64,000 nt of DNA from Nectonema munidae (GCA_030549495.1 JAUIRK010001052.1:1984001-2048000), one strand, 5' to 3'; numbered from the stretch's first letter, positions 46,962-60,276 are shown. Program-made: numbers and translations. Notes: generated by a model not told the origin, from the sequence alone.

Positions 46962-47598
46962 AGCTATAAGGTTGATTCAATCAGAATTACAAATAAGATA
47001 AGTTGACTTCATAAAATCTGTGTAATTGTGAAAATTATAAAAAAAAAAGTTTTATAATTTTGAGTATATGCGCCCCTGGCTAATAATGTGAGAGTTGTGA
47101 TATCTAACCGAGCATTTTAATTTTGAAGATACACACTTCACAAATTAATGTTTTGAAGCAACTAATTTTTTTAAAGTAAATATGGCTTATAAGTGAAAAT
47201 ACCTAATACAAACAACAATGGAAAAGACTATTTGGTGCGAAATTTTGATATCAAATATCATAATCAGTTTTTTTTTAATTTATGGCCTTTGTTTGCTGCG
47301 CCTAGAAGCTTGCATATTTTAGGAATATTTCAGAGTTAAGAGATTACATCTGAGTTATATATTACATGTTTATAAAGATTATGTTTCCCTATATTAAAAT
47401 TATAGGCGACATTAGATCATTCACTGTGTCTAGAACAATCTCTATTAATAGAGCCTATTGATGATATAGGATTTAAATGATTTATTTCTTAAAATTTAGA
47501 GAAAATCCTTGTTACCTAAATCTATAAACATGATCATAACGTATGTATACAGGCTCGTAGTTTCAAAAGTAAAATAACAAAATCCAATGGCCGATAGA
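46962..47598. other. AT-rich spacer, nothing recognised
   Basis: No coding or repeat structure found apart from a short GCGCCCCTGGC block at about 47070 that may be another hAT end. Confidence 0.4.
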
Positions 47599-47606
47599 GA
47601 AAAGGG

Positions 47607-47908
47607 CAGAGCCCGCGCTATCTATTAAATTTTGGGGCACAAGCCCCCCCTCTCCAACTATTTCTCAAGCCCCCAGCTAATTTTCGAGCTCCACTAAAAT
47701 ATTTTTCATTACCCTAGAAAAAATATGTCAAACATCTAGCATTCATGATAATTTCTTTCATGAAAATGTAAACTTTATAGATATGGCTTGACAAATACAT
47801 CATATGTTTTCTTTTCGCCTTGAAGTAGATTAATCTGATAGTTCAAAAATTAGCGCCCCAATGAAGCCCCCCCCCCCCCTCTAAAATTTTTGCTTAACGC
47901 GGGTACTG
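47607..47908. mobile_element. Non-autonomous hAT element (MITE), 302 bp, with poly-C/G tracts
   Basis: Ends are CAGAGCCCGCG at the left and CAGTACCCGCG (minus strand) at the right. A perfect 8-bp duplication GAAAAGGG lies at 47599-47606 and 47909-47916. Both ends lead into AAATTTT and then a C tract (left) or G tract (right, minus strand, 13 bases), so the homopolymers are part of the subterminal repeat. Confidence 0.9.
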
Positions 47909-47916
47909 GAAAAGGG

Positions 47917-49010
47917 GAGGAAGAAAAATAGAGATTTGAATTATTAACAAAAATAAACTAAATACTTTCAAATTATAAGTAAAAATTATATATGCAAATC
48001 CTTACAAATTGTCATTAACCTGTTTGATAAAATTTAAATAAATTACTTATAAATAGTAAAATTTTCAGGGGCAGATGACCTCTTTGCCTCTAACTTGTTC
48101 CACCTGTATCACTTTTAAACAAATATTTTTATTTTTGTAATTAAACTTAAAATGCATTTGGTATGGAAAAAAAATCATTAATTTTATGATATAGTAATTA
48201 GGAATATATAGTGATGTGTAAATAGATTAAATTTTTTTACCATCAAACCTAATCTTATACAGGAGTCAGTTAAAAATCTAAAAAAAAAAAAATTATTTGA
48301 AGCCTCATGTTGGTGATTCGTTTCAGCGAGCGATACTTACATTAATTAAAGTATTAAGTTCAAACAAGATGTTCGTGTGTATACAAGAGGTGTGAGTCTG
48401 TCATATTTATTTATTTTCAAAAAAATATATGTTTACTTATCAACATGCTTAGCTTTATAAGGTATAAGAATAACAGTTTCACCTAAGATAGCTAAATTTG
48501 AATTAAGCTTCATTTAAATAGTAGATTTAAAGAAGTAGCTAAAAAATCATAAACGGAATTTTTAAATTCAAAATTAAGAAATGAAATAAATATGCTTTTA
48601 ATGTACCAAGAATTGTCATAGAGAATCATAATATAAATCCAGACACTGCTTTCGATTTTGTTCTTAAAATCATACCTTTTTATTAAAAAATCTAATTCAC
48701 GGCCATATTTGGCTATTGATTTTGGTTAATCAAATTTAAATTATTAGAATATGTGACAACAAAATATATATACTGGAAAGCTTTATATTTTAGTGTATCG
48801 AATGCATTGTTTTTTGATAAACATGAAAAAAGAACTAGCAGACGTACAATTATAAATTTTCAAAAATAAGAAAATACAAGTAAGATACTTTTAAAACTCA
48901 ATAAAAAAATCCATTATGTTTGATAAAAAAAAATTAAAATATTTGAACAGGTTTTCAATAGATCTTCTTAAAGTTGAATTGATGAACGAAATATTTTAGA
49001 CAGTTTAGAA
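47917..49010. other. AT-rich spacer, nothing recognised
   Basis: Long A/T runs, no open frame of interest. Confidence 0.55.
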
Positions 49011-52000
49011 CAGTGATGGGATTCAAATTTCGTTTGAGACTACTCGGAAAAATTTTTAAAGTTTTTCAACCTACTCGATCGAAAACCCTTGTAAATTTAT
49101 ATTTTTTAGGCTTTCCTACTACCCATTTTAATTGTATCTATCCAACCCTTATACAATGAAAAATTTCATGTTTTAAAGCGAAAAAAGCTTATACGAAAAA
49201 CTTGTTTAATACTTCAAAAATATTGTGAAAAAATGAAAAATAAAAAAACAGAATTATAATCTTAATCGAAGTATTTCCAGGTTGCCTCTTGATTTTGATT
49301 GACTTCATCTTCTTGCTTTCTTTTTACTCTTGTGTCATCTGCTGAATGATTCTTTCTCAACCATGTTATAACTGTATCTTTTGCCTTCTAATTTTTAACG
49401 GCATGCCAATTAAATTTATTATCATCAGCTTTGAGATGTCATGAACTGACAATCGGTTTCTTTTTTCGGAACATATATAGTTGATCATTGAAAAGCCTCT
49501 CTCAGTTTTCGCTGTACTAACAGCCAGGACATTCATTATATTTTTAGCCCTTTTTATGCTTTCTGGTAAGTCCGATGCATGTAAAGTCTTCGTTTGAATT
49601 AATGAGTTTTCAATATAATCTCTATATTCATTGAGATCGATTCGATGACAAGAAAATCTTTCGAAATGTATGAGGCTTTCCTCGCCTTCTTTCCATGGAA
49701 TAATCACCTCTTCGATCTGTCATGAATTCGGATCCAAAAATATGAAAACTCGAGGATTTTGTGGTGAATCTCAGTCGAACAAGATGATGCTTTGTTAAAG
49801 TCCTTGCTTATCATAGGCTTTCAATGACATTTTGAAGAAGATTTTGACGTGGAATTCTAACTATTTTAAAATTTTCAATCCACTCAATTTCTTTCAACTC
49901 TTATATAATTTTTTTTATTTGCTTCCTTTTCGTAAACATCTTTACTTTCAATCATCATGTTAAAAGCTTTGATCGATCTTTTAATGAGTTTATCTGCTTT
50001 TTGAATCGTTATTCGCTTGCAAACTGTTTGACAATATTGAGATTTCTTGAAGAATATCAATCATCAAAGCCAAATCATAATGAAAAATTTTGTTCGATAA
50101 TCGTGATGGCATCCCCAAAAAGCCTTCGTTTGAAAAAAAACTTATAAAGAGAAAGATAGCCACGCCATACAGCAATAGTAGTCCTCAAACTACAAGCTGC
50201 GCACCTGGGACACAATACCCAACCTATTTTTTAAAAATTGCTGCCTATGTAGGTAGGTATGTAGGAAGAAATATCTAAACACTATCGGACTTCTCCATAT
50301 TCTTGCGAAATGCATGAAAATGTATAAAGTTGAAGTTCAAAAGAAGTGTATTGATTTGGCTTGTGAATTGATTAGGAATGAGGGGCTTTGGAGAAATTGG
50401 TTAGTTGTTGAGGGAGTTTGAACTGTAGAAAGCTGGATTTTTGAGGTGGTAGTTGAAGGATGAATGATTCAGCAAAGGTAGTAGGTGGATGTTAAAGAAT
50501 ATAGGTCTTAAATAAAAGAAAATAGTGTAGTTATTTTTGTAGATTTTTTTTAATGTGAGTTTATGTTGTATAAGAAGTCTCTGTGTTCGGAGATTGCAAG
50601 TTTGACTCTATGAAGATAATGGGAGAGTTTAGGGCATTGAGGAGGTTCGGATATGAAAGTAGTTCGTAGAAATTAGATGGCGGGCGATTGAGAGTTTTGA
50701 CAGATAGTGTAAGAAATGAAGTTCTTCTTGGTTGTAGTGGTAGTAGGAAAGTAGATGATGAGGTGTTTCTTTTTGATTGCAGTTGAATCTACATAAATTT
50801 CTTAGTGATTTTTTGATACGATAGAGATAGGAGTTGCAGGGGCAGTGTACGGTTGCCAACTGATAACGGTCGTGGTGGGAAGAATTTAATTTTTGACCAA
50901 ATGTCAAGAATTTGGTTTGGATTGTATATATGTTGGAAGAAAATGGAGGGTGAGGATTGGATGAGTTCTTGTCAAATGTATTGAGTGTTAGATCTAAGTA
51001 GAGGGGTATAGGTTTCTAGGAAAAATGAGATAACCGGGATGTAAGGTGTATTTGGGGGTACTTTTTTAGCTAGCATATCTACATAAGTGTTTTCTCGAAT
51101 GTTTAAGTGAGCTGGGCACCAGTAGATGTGTATTTCAAAGTAATTTGATAAGTAAGTGAGTTTAGAAACAAGGGTGTATGTTAAGAATGGGATGTTGTGT
51201 TTGAGGATTAGGTCTTTGATGATGTTTTGTGAGACTGTAAAGAAGTTTAGTGTGTTGTAATACCCAAAGGAAAACTTATTTTGGCTTATGTAATCATGTC
51301 ACAATCATGTTGAAGGCCATAGCATTCACCACTATATATGGGAAGAGAGGGATCAATGGCAGACGTTTTTGAGTAAACAGGGAAAGGAGAAGAGTATTTG
51401 AAGAGTGCAAAAGCATAGGAAGATTTGTTTGGGATTTTTGAGCTATCCAGGAATATTCTTAATGAAATTGAGCTAAAGTTCGTGCGGGTCGTATTTAGAA
51501 GTTTTGCAATGGATTTGATGAAACAGTTGTGAAGAGAGAAAGGTTGAGGAAGGGTGAAATAAAGGTAGTGGATTGATTTTGTATTGGATGAGAATGTTGT
51601 TGGGAGAAGACGAAAATTATTGGAGTAAGGATTTGTAGTAAGCTTGAGAGGGAGTAATTTGAGTGTTATGGAAATAGAAGACTTAAGATAAGAATTTGGT
51701 TCGATGTGTATCATGATATATTTTTTGTTAACAGTTTGTTTGAGATGAAGGGTTAGAGGAAGGTAGTTCGTGAAGAATTCTAAGATTCTAGCAGGGGAAG
51801 TTTTGTAGGCCCTGGTCATTCTGATGAGGCAAATGCGGTGGATTTTATTTAGATAAGTGAGTGATGACGGGTAGTTTAATGATAGGCCTCATGAAAGAAT
51901 GTCATACTCAAGCGTAGGTAGGATGGTTGATTTGTATATAAAAGATAAGTGTTGAATATTTAGACCCTATTTATAAGATATAATTTTACTAAGAGAGAAG

Positions 52001-54930
52001 AGAGTTGAAGATAGTTTGTGGTATAGGTTTTTGAAGTGGGATGACCATTTGAGGTTTAATTGAAAGGTGAGCCCTAATTATTTTATTGATGAACATGGTT
52101 GGATGAGGATATCGCTGGATGTTAATAGTGAGAGGTGAGGAGAATGTGTTCGTGTAAAGTGTATAAGAGTTGATTTTGTTGCGTTAAATATTACTTTTAA
52201 TGAATCGGCTGCAAAAGTTAGCGTGTTAAAAAGAGAGTTGATGTTCATTATGTTTTCTTTTTGAGAATTTGAGGTAAAGATAAAGGTTAGATCATCTGAA
52301 TAGCATTGAAAGAAGGCTGCATTGTTAGCTAATATATCTAATAGGGGGTTTATAAGTATAATCCAGAGGATATCGGAGAGGCACACACTTTGTGGCGTGG
52401 ATAGTTAGAGGGAATGAATTGCAACTAGAGAATTGTGTTTGAATATAAGGCACCGATTTGAAAGGTAATTTTGAATGAATTTTATGAGATAATTGGGTTA
52501 TTTTTATCAGATCATGTTGAAAATGATAGCAGGATGCCATGCTGAATAGAAGGCGTTGTTGATGTCTAGAAAAAGGACGGATGATGTTAATTTGGAAGAT
52601 AGTTTTTATTCAAGGTAGGAGGAGAGTCTAAATAGAGTGGATCATGGACTTTTGTGTGGGAGGTATGGAAATTGGAAGAGACAAATTTTGTTAGATGTGG
52701 TGATGTGAAAGAGAAACCTTTTGCGTAGAATTTTTATAAGATTTTTTCTAAGATTTTTTCTAAAGTAGGAAGGATGGTGATTGGTCGCCAGTTGGTTATG
52801 AGGTCTAAGTCTTTGTTGGGTTTAAGAAGTAAAATAAGCTTACCTATTTTCCAGATAGATGGGAAAAAGGGGAATTTTAGGCAACTGTTGTATAATTGTA
52901 AGAGATATTGTGAATATAAAGGGAAGGATTTTATGATATGTTTTGTGTTTATAAGATCAAGGCTTGGAGATGATTTAGGATTTAGGCTATTTATAGCTGA
53001 GGCTAATTCCGCTAGATTTACTGGAGGAGATATGTTCGCGTACTGAGTGGTTTACTATGTTATCGGATATATGAGAATCCTGAGGGAAAAACGTTGAAAG
53101 AAAGGATGGATTGATTAATGGGTCGTTAGAATTTGTGTGCGGTAGAAGTGGATTGAGTTGAGAAGTTTTGGGATTTATGTGGACGGAATTAATCACCTTC
53201 CATGGATTTTTAAGAGAGGAGGAGCACAATTTTTTTCAAGATTCTTTTTTTGCAGAATTTATTTGTGCCATATATCTATTTTTTATATTGAAATAGTGTT
53301 CTATATTGTTAGGGCTATGGTTTTTACGACGTGTTTTAAGAGAATGTTTTATGGATTTTTTAAGCGAGGTGAGAAAGGGAGTCCAGAAGTATGGGTGTTT
53401 TCTTCGTAGATATAGTTTGGCTGGGGTGGATAGTGTGATGGAGAGTTTAAATGTGTTGTTCAGGGTAAGGGCTGGAGAGTCAAGATCACCGGGAGAATTT
53501 ATGTGGGGAATAGTTGAGGGAAGTTGTGACTTTAATTGATTTAGGAAGGTGGTCCAGTGAGTTTTAGGTGTATTTTGATTTGATAGTCTTGTGAAAGGTT
53601 TTATATTAACTTGATAAGTTATAAAAAGATGGTCGGAAGCAGATGGTGTCATTACAGATGTGCCAATTTGTAATGAATTTTAATGTGTTTTTTGAGGCTA
53701 TGCTCAAGTCAACATGGGAAGACGCGGTTAGTAAATTTCGTAAAAGTGAGGTCTTTAGATGTATCGACTAAAGCTTGTGCGAAGCAAGAAATTAGAGGAG
53801 TTGCGCGCCACGTTTATTTTCTTTGTAGTCCCACAGGAAAGAACGGGGATTATCGGATGAAAATTTAAAAAAGCTCATTTTGATTTTTGTTTGACTGATG
53901 AAAATTTTATAGAACTTATCAATGAATAATTTAGAATGATAACCGGTGATTAAGGATGACGTCCAAGCATGACACTAGCTCCATATGAGCAAAACGGAAC
54001 TAAATTTTCTTTCAAATAATCCTCATTAATACCACCATTCTTTAAACTTGATAAAAGCGATGAAAAAATGTTTTCTGCACCCTGATTCTCAAGTTCAACC
54101 AAATCAAAAAATATAACTGGTGAAACATCAGTGTTCTCTACCTTCAAAAAATGATAAGCGCTGATTTGTTGGATATGGTGGAAGTTTCGTCTACTATAAT
54201 GCAAAATTTCCGTTTTTTTTAATAATTTTGGTGAAAACTTTTTTTTAAGATTTGTTGAAATGTGGTCAAAAATCTTTACGGTCCTTTTACGAGAGTAAAG
54301 CCCAACACCCATTTGTACACCATTTATTTGTTGAAGCTCAACCAAATACTCGAAATCAGAAAAGGCCCTGCAATTTTTTGCCATACTGTAAACGGTATTA
54401 AAAACTTGGATTGTTGATTCTAAAAACTTTTCATTGATTTTATCAAAACTTTAGCTAATTGTCGTCTTCGAGACTTGAATGCTTTCTTTAACACAAATTG
54501 AATGCGCCTTGGATCAAAAATGATCTCGAATTTTTTTCCTCAAAGAATCCTGACGGAAGTTTTTGTATTTCCATGTAGCTCAACGCTGCAGCTGGCCCAC
54601 TCGAAAAAAATGCGTAGTCCAGTGCCAAAGTGATTTACTTTTTCGCTTTTTGAACAATGTAGACATCCTAGTTTTTTGTTTTAAATGATGAGTCTAATAT
54701 ATTTAGCTGTGAATTTGTTGAATTGGTCCCACTCAAGCAATCTTCTAGAACTAGAATAAATGAATCCGATGCGTTTGAACTTTCTGGAAATTCGTCAAAA
54801 ATATTTTCAACATTTGATTCTTGCTGAAAAGGTTGAGATACATATTTCATTCCATCAATTTCATATTTTTTCGAGTTTTTATTCATGAAATTTATTATAC
54901 TTTTTTGTCTTTTTATAATAACTAGCAACT
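49011..54930 (-). mobile_element. hAT transposon, KIAA1586-like, split by a LINE insertion
   Basis: The transposase reads on the minus strand in order. The N-terminal part is at 54928-54668. The block MAKNCRAFSDFEYLVELQQI through VIFFDLVELENQGAENIFSS to SYGASVMLG follows at 54384-53950. After the LINE (50248-53870) come a middle block with LALMIDILQEISILSNSLQA (50175-49990) and the C-terminal dimerisation domain STAKTERGFSMINYICSEKR to ISKLMIINLIG (49570-49366). The 3' terminus CAGTGATGGGATTCAAATTT is at 49011. Proteins of this kind are often labelled E3 SUMO ligase KIAA1586-like. Several frames are broken. The 5' terminus was not fixed. Confidence 0.85.
50248..53870 (-). mobile_element. LINE with RNase H (I-group-like), 5'-truncated, inside the hAT copy
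   Basis: Minus strand from about 53870. The last part of the endonuclease (SSHVDLSIASKNTLK and the SDHLFITYQV junction, 53760-53620) comes first. A linker (LYLRRKHPYFWTPFLTSLKK) and a polymerase with the catalytic-box variant YSDDLTFIF (about 52310-52280) follow. An RNase H-like domain (about 51470-51340, KSSYAFALFKYSS..YSGECYGL) continues to HIYWCPAHLNIRENTYVDML near 51130-51070. The copy ends at a GTAGGTAGGT tract, the (ACCT)n tail shared with 6209. It is 5'-truncated within the endonuclease and its frames are broken. Base composition, C-rich on the coding strand, differs from the surrounding hAT. Confidence 0.8.
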
Positions 54931-55504
54931 TTCAATACACTGAGTTTTCGAAAATTCTATGAAGCAAGACGACTCTAAAATGCAAAAAATCATTATAAAT
55001 TAGTTTTGAAAAGTTTTCATTATACGAATTAAAATGAAAAATGAATTATCGAAATTTTTTCAATCGAAAATTTTTTCAAAATTTTTTTTTGAAATCCTGA
55101 AGGCAAAATGAAACTTTTGAAAAAATTTTTTTTGATTTTTTGTAGTTTCGTCAAAATTTTAAAAGTAACTTCAAAAAGGTAAATTTTAAATATGTTTCAC
55201 CAATTTTAAAACTAAAGATTTTCATAACAAAAGTGAAAGAATTTGCAAAAACTATGAAAAGAGGTGATTAAATGGATATATCAAAAATATGACATTTTTA
55301 TTATTTGTTTTTTTTCTCCTTCGTTTTTTGTACACGCATCAATCACGCTAATCAAACCTGCTCTATCTTTCTATTTCAATTACAATTTCACTTGATCACA
55401 CACCATTTACTCAATGCAAATCTCTCCAATATACCTAACACATAGAAATAAAAAATAAGCTATTTCCAAAAAGGCAATTATGCACTCATAAAACTTGCAT
55501 AAAA

Positions 55505-55665
55505 GTGAATGCGGACAACCCACAGATTGTGCGCACTATATTAATAAAATCCGCAACCGCCCGCCCAGCAAAAATGTTGCTGTGGACAACCCACGTCCGC
55601 CCTGCGGGTGAGGGTCCCGCAAAACCCTCGCGTGTTGTCCGCCCAGCGCAGAGCACTAATATAGA
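55505..55665. other. GC-rich block with repeated GGACAACCCAC and GCCCAGC motifs
   Basis: GGACAACCCAC occurs at about 55513 and 55584, and GCCCAGC at about 55563 and 55641, with TTGTCCGCC inverted at about 55635. The edge reads TAGTGCTCTGCGCTGGGC on the minus strand, in the style of a transposon end. It lies about 600 bp beyond the N-terminal part of the KIAA1586-like hAT and could be its 5' terminus. Confidence 0.4.
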
Positions 55666-56985
55666 TCATAGAAAAGAATAAATCTCATTTTCAACTTCAT
55701 ATGATTCCTTCTAATACAAGCTTTTTAAGAAAGGATCACTCTTACTACATTGGAGGTTATCCAATGAAAAACTTTGATCTTCAAATCCAAGCATATATAA
55801 AAGTAAAATGTAGCCAATGAATTACTCTGGAGTAGCAGCTTTCAATTCTAGCCCAAACAAGCAAGATTTAAAAAAAGCTAGGTACTATTACACTTTTGTT
55901 AATGATAAAGAAGGAATTCAAAAACTTCGGCATTGAAAAATTTTTTTTTAAAAACCAACTTGTTAAAAATTATTCTAAACCTAATTAAAAATTTTACTTA
56001 TATTTCTGCATAGCCTTATTTTTGAACTTTTTTTCTGACAAGTTTTTCAATATTATGAACGAAACTTGATAAAGCATAAAAAGAGATCATAGTATAGGCA
56101 AATTTATATTTATATTTTATGGGCAAAAAAACATAGAAATCCATTTTCTTATATGTAAGTTATGTAAATGGAAAGACATATACTATAGAAATTTTGAAAT
56201 CTATAAGTAGGATACCAATCAAACTCTCGCCTAAAAGTTTTGAATTGCATATATAAACCTTTTTTACAGTGCAAATTGAGTTTTCGAACACCTATTTCTA
56301 GAAACAAATCGGTTTAGGAGAAATTTTTATCAACAAATTTTGACTCAGCTCAGGAACTGTTCCTTGGATCACTCATTCAAAAATTGTGCTTTTGTACTTA
56401 TTTATGATGGTTTTTTGTTGATTTTCTATCTCGTTTTTAAAGTATTTTATAGCTAGTTTAAAATTCACATTTTATATTTACTTCTGATAATAATATACAT
56501 TAAAATAAAAAACCTTCTCGGTTCACGAATATTTGGGATAACGAAGGAATTAACTTTGCAAAGTCAGGGTCCACAATACTTTTACTAATTTAAAAACTAT
56601 TTAAAAGTTATTCTATATGGCATTCAAAATTTATAAACTCTTCAGTGATATTCGATTTGTATTTCATTTATAAGCTTTTTCCTTAATCAAAAAATTATAA
56701 AATAAATTTTGCTCTAGATGGCGTTAAGCATATTTTAGTTTATTTATAGATGGCGTTAATATATTTTTTTTCAAAAAATCTGACGTATTTATTCACTCAT
56801 AAGTGGCTTATTATTATTTTAATGAAGAAATAAACTTTATTTAATTGTTTTGCATCTTAGAATTATGAATAAACAAAAATTATTAAAATAGCCTCCTGAG
56901 GCACAATACGGTGATCCAAGGAGTAAAAAATTGGGGCTATCTAACAGGTAAAATTTAGGCCATTATCTTCTTTGTATTGAAATTT
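55666..56985. other. AT-rich spacer with AGATGGCGTTAA repeats
   Basis: The 12-mer AGATGGCGTTAA occurs at 56716-56727 and 56748-56759, 32 bp apart, and again at 58268-58279. A one-base variant, AGATGGTGTTAA, lies near 62364. Otherwise nothing recognised. Confidence 0.55.
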
Positions 56986-56987
56986 AT

Positions 56988-57240
56988 TTATATTTTTTCA
57001 ACAGAAAAAAAATTAATAAACATTGAAAAAATTTTTATATTAAAATCATTCCTTCTTAATTCACTGTTTATCATTAAAATATTGTCCACAAAAGAAGGTG
57101 CTTGTTTCAAGAGTGCTCGCCTTTCATTTACTATTTGTACAGTTGACACACAAATTCCTCTAACGGCAATTGAAAGCTTTTTGAAAGTTCTGAGTGAATT
57201 TTCCACCAATCAAATATTGATCCGCTTGTTGAGTGGTTAA
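56988..57240 (-). mobile_element. hAT transposase C-terminal fragment (ZBED1/4-like)
   Basis: Two adjacent minus-strand frames read SIFDWWKIHSELSKSF and then TVQIVNERRALLKQAPSFVD..LMINSELR. This is the WWK..... to ..NIVN.KRALLKPE.VD.LIFLNSNL pattern of the hAT dimerisation domain. The expected ATS.PSER.FS core between them is lost. Only this end of the element is recognisable. Confidence 0.6.
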
Positions 57241-58820
57241 TTTGAATTTTAAGAGTTTACGGGTCTCCTACTACAACGTACACTTTTTTATATCAGTGCT
57301 AATTTAGATAAAGGTAAATATTAATGCTTGAAATCTTTGCATTATAGCTCAAAGTATTTTGTTAATTTGCTAACCAAATAATTGAGTTTTCAAAGTCCTA
57401 CCTATTCTCCATTACTAAATAATAGAAATTAGAAAAAAACGTTGTAAGCAGAGATGACATTAGCGTTTAAGGTTAAATGCGTCTTTATTCTTTTGCATGT
57501 GTGAAGACATTGTAAGCTACTTTTTTAAATTGCAAGCCACTTACTCAGGTTTATAAATATTATACTAGGTAAAATAAATTAAAATTGTTTTTTAATCCTT
57601 TTTATAAAAAAAATATCGAAGTTAGATTTGTCCTTCAACGATGACGTTTTGCGTAAGTGAGATGAAGTTGTTGATACTTTTTCAAGTTTCACTTTATTTT
57701 CATTTTCTTCCTTCCTCGTCCTTCATTTTCCATGCTCAGCTACAAAAACAAGTGTTATTGGAGTGGAGTGTAGGTGGCGTATATAACGCAAGGAAAATGT
57801 ATAAATACTTAATATAACATATTCTTGGTAAGCTCTAATCACGTTATCGCTATAATAATAATAAATTTTAATCTTTCAAAGAGCATTTTCACATTTCCCA
57901 AATTTAGAAGAAACGAATTCACAGAGGTGTACGTGTAGACTTTGTAAAAAATTCATGTATAGAAGAAGACATTCTTTTTGATATGTCCTAACTCTCATTC
58001 TTATATTTAAAATATATTATTGTCTGAAAATTTGTTCCTCTACATTCATGTCAATTTTTTATATGTGTGTAATTTACCTTTCACTTACCATATATATATA
58101 TATATATAATTCCTTACTTTGTAATTTTCATAAATTTGTTCAATTTCTATGTATAGTTTTGACATTATTTATACCGAGAAATTGAAATATTTATCCATTC
58201 TAAACATTTCATTATTTTGCAATATAATTATTAAATTTGTAAGATGTAATTTTTTTCAACTTATATAAGATGGCGTTAAATTTAAATAATTTTTTCTGAG
58301 TTGTTTCTTTTGGTCTCCTATTTGATTCAGAATTTTCCAAAAAAGTATTATATACCTTACTTGATAGAAAAAACTAAGCTAAAATTTGTCTTTTTTAAAT
58401 TTTATTAAACCAAGATTAGGTTATTCATTTTTTGTATTAAAAACTTATACTTGAAGAAATTAACCTAACTATCTTTTTATCTTGTAAACTTCAAAATGGG
58501 AAAAATAGATTTCAAATTGGGAATAGTAAAATTGAAAATAGAAAAAAATATTATAAAATTAGAACATTAACTTTGAAAGCCTATAAATCAATTTTTCCGA
58601 ATTCGATAATATACTTACAAAATACGACATAGTTTTTTCTTTTATTTAAAATTGTTTATTATTTAACATACAACTAAACTTATTGAACAAGATAAATTTA
58701 TAATTTTATTAAACTTCAATTTTTTCCATGTTTAAAGCCTAACTCACTATATTTTGGATGCTTGCGATCTTAACTTTTTTTCTGTAAAATTCTTTGAAGT
58801 TTAAAATTTAATTGTTTTTT
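57241..58820. other. AT-rich spacer, nothing recognised
   Basis: Contains a short (TA)n tract at about 58090-58108 and one AGATGGCGTTAA copy. No gene seen. Confidence 0.5.
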
Positions 58821-59925
58821 ACAGGCCTTTTTAAAAAGACCACATCTTTTTAATGTCATGAAACATATGACTATATGGAGCAAAATTTAGATTTGTTGTG
58901 ATATATTCTCATAACCTGTAAAGTTGAATGCAGGTAAACAACTTGCTTGCCATTCCTGCCTGTATACTACAGTGATTTCTATTCCATAGTTTGCTATGTG
59001 CATGTTTTGATACAAATGATTACAGAGACAAGGTAAAACTTTCTATTCATACTTTGCTAGATGTAAGATTTCATATACCTCATTCGGGAAGACAATGTTT
59101 ATTACCTAAAAGTCCAAATATATACACATATTTTACTACATTGACTGATTTGTCATGATGTTAACTCTGAGGGAGTGCCAGGTGGCAATTTAGCTAAAAT
59201 TTGACAACGGAGGACAATAGGGAAAAAGAGGTTGAGAAAGGATTTAATAAAACAAAGTGAGTCCAAATTATCCGAAATTTTAAACATTTACATATATGCA
59301 TGATTTGATAAAAATCATGATAAAAAATTTTTCTTCCGAGAGATGGATGGATCTTTATGCTATACTATTATTTAATTTTTTGCCGATAAATCCATCTGTG
59401 GGAAGACAAAAAATAAGCTTATTTTGGAGTAATTAAATAACTATAAAATTTCGGATAATTTGACCTTACTTTTGCTATATTAAAACATTTTTTAATCTCC
59501 TCCCTATGCTTATCTCAAAGTTGACATCATAACAAATCAGTCAATGTAGTAAAAGGGTGGTAAATGTATTCAATCAATATCAATATATATATCTAATATC
59601 AATATATTAGTCAATGTAGTAAAGGGTAGTAAAAGTTTAAGTAATGACCTTTGTTCTTAAAGTCTTTTTGAATGTGGTATATGAAAACTTACATCTTGCA
59701 AAATATGAATAGAAAGTTGAACTATGTCTCCGTAATCATTTGTATCAAAACGTGCACATAGCAAACTATGGAATAGAAACCAGCGTGGTATACAGGTTGG
59801 GGATGACAATCAAGTTGTCTACCCGCTTTCAAACTTACAGGTTATGAGAATATCAAAAATCTAATTATGTCACTACATTAAAAGCCCTAATTACATGTCT
59901 AAAGACCTTTTTTTTCGGGCTATCA
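58821..59925. mobile_element. Long inverted repeat (foldback element), about 1.1 kb
   Basis: The left arm reappears in reverse complement on the right through nearly its whole length. Pairs include TCTCATAACCTGTAA (58909) with its inverse near 59840, CCATAGTTTGCTATGTGCA (58984) with its inverse near 59757-59775, TACATTGACTGATTTGTCAT (59137) with its inverse near 59530-59549, and AATTATCCGAAATTTTA with its inverse near 59447-59463. The centre is about 59375. A short duplication in the right arm repeats GTCAATGTAGTAAA (59538 and 59612). No coding capacity was found and no target duplication is certain. Confidence 0.85.
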
Positions 59926-60276
59926 CAATGATATCAATGTTTTTCTGTTTTGCCAAGAGTATGTCATATAAAAAAGCATAATTAGCCTCCACGTGTTCAA
60001 CTTGCGAACATTTTCAGAAATATTTGCACATGTTTTTAGGGATATCAAATTCTTTCTTATACTTGTTTTAATCTCAATACTTAGCTTTAGTCAGTTACAA
60101 GTTTGCGTGTTTTGTGTACGCATTTCAACATGTGAGAATAATATTCCAATAAAATTGTCAAATGCAACATTTCATAATAGATCAAGAGCAGGCCTCGTTT
60201 AGCCCATTTTATCTAAATTGAGGAGTTTTATTCTTTAAAAATTCTTCTCTAACTCTTTTCGTTACTTTTAGTGAGA

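Noticed and set aside
52774-53539. Plus-strand open frames of 77-90 codons
   Set aside because: Antisense shadows of the minus-strand LINE.
57001-57209. Host gene exon on the minus strand
   Set aside because: The WWK and IVN.RRALLK patterns identify it as a hAT dimerisation-domain remnant.
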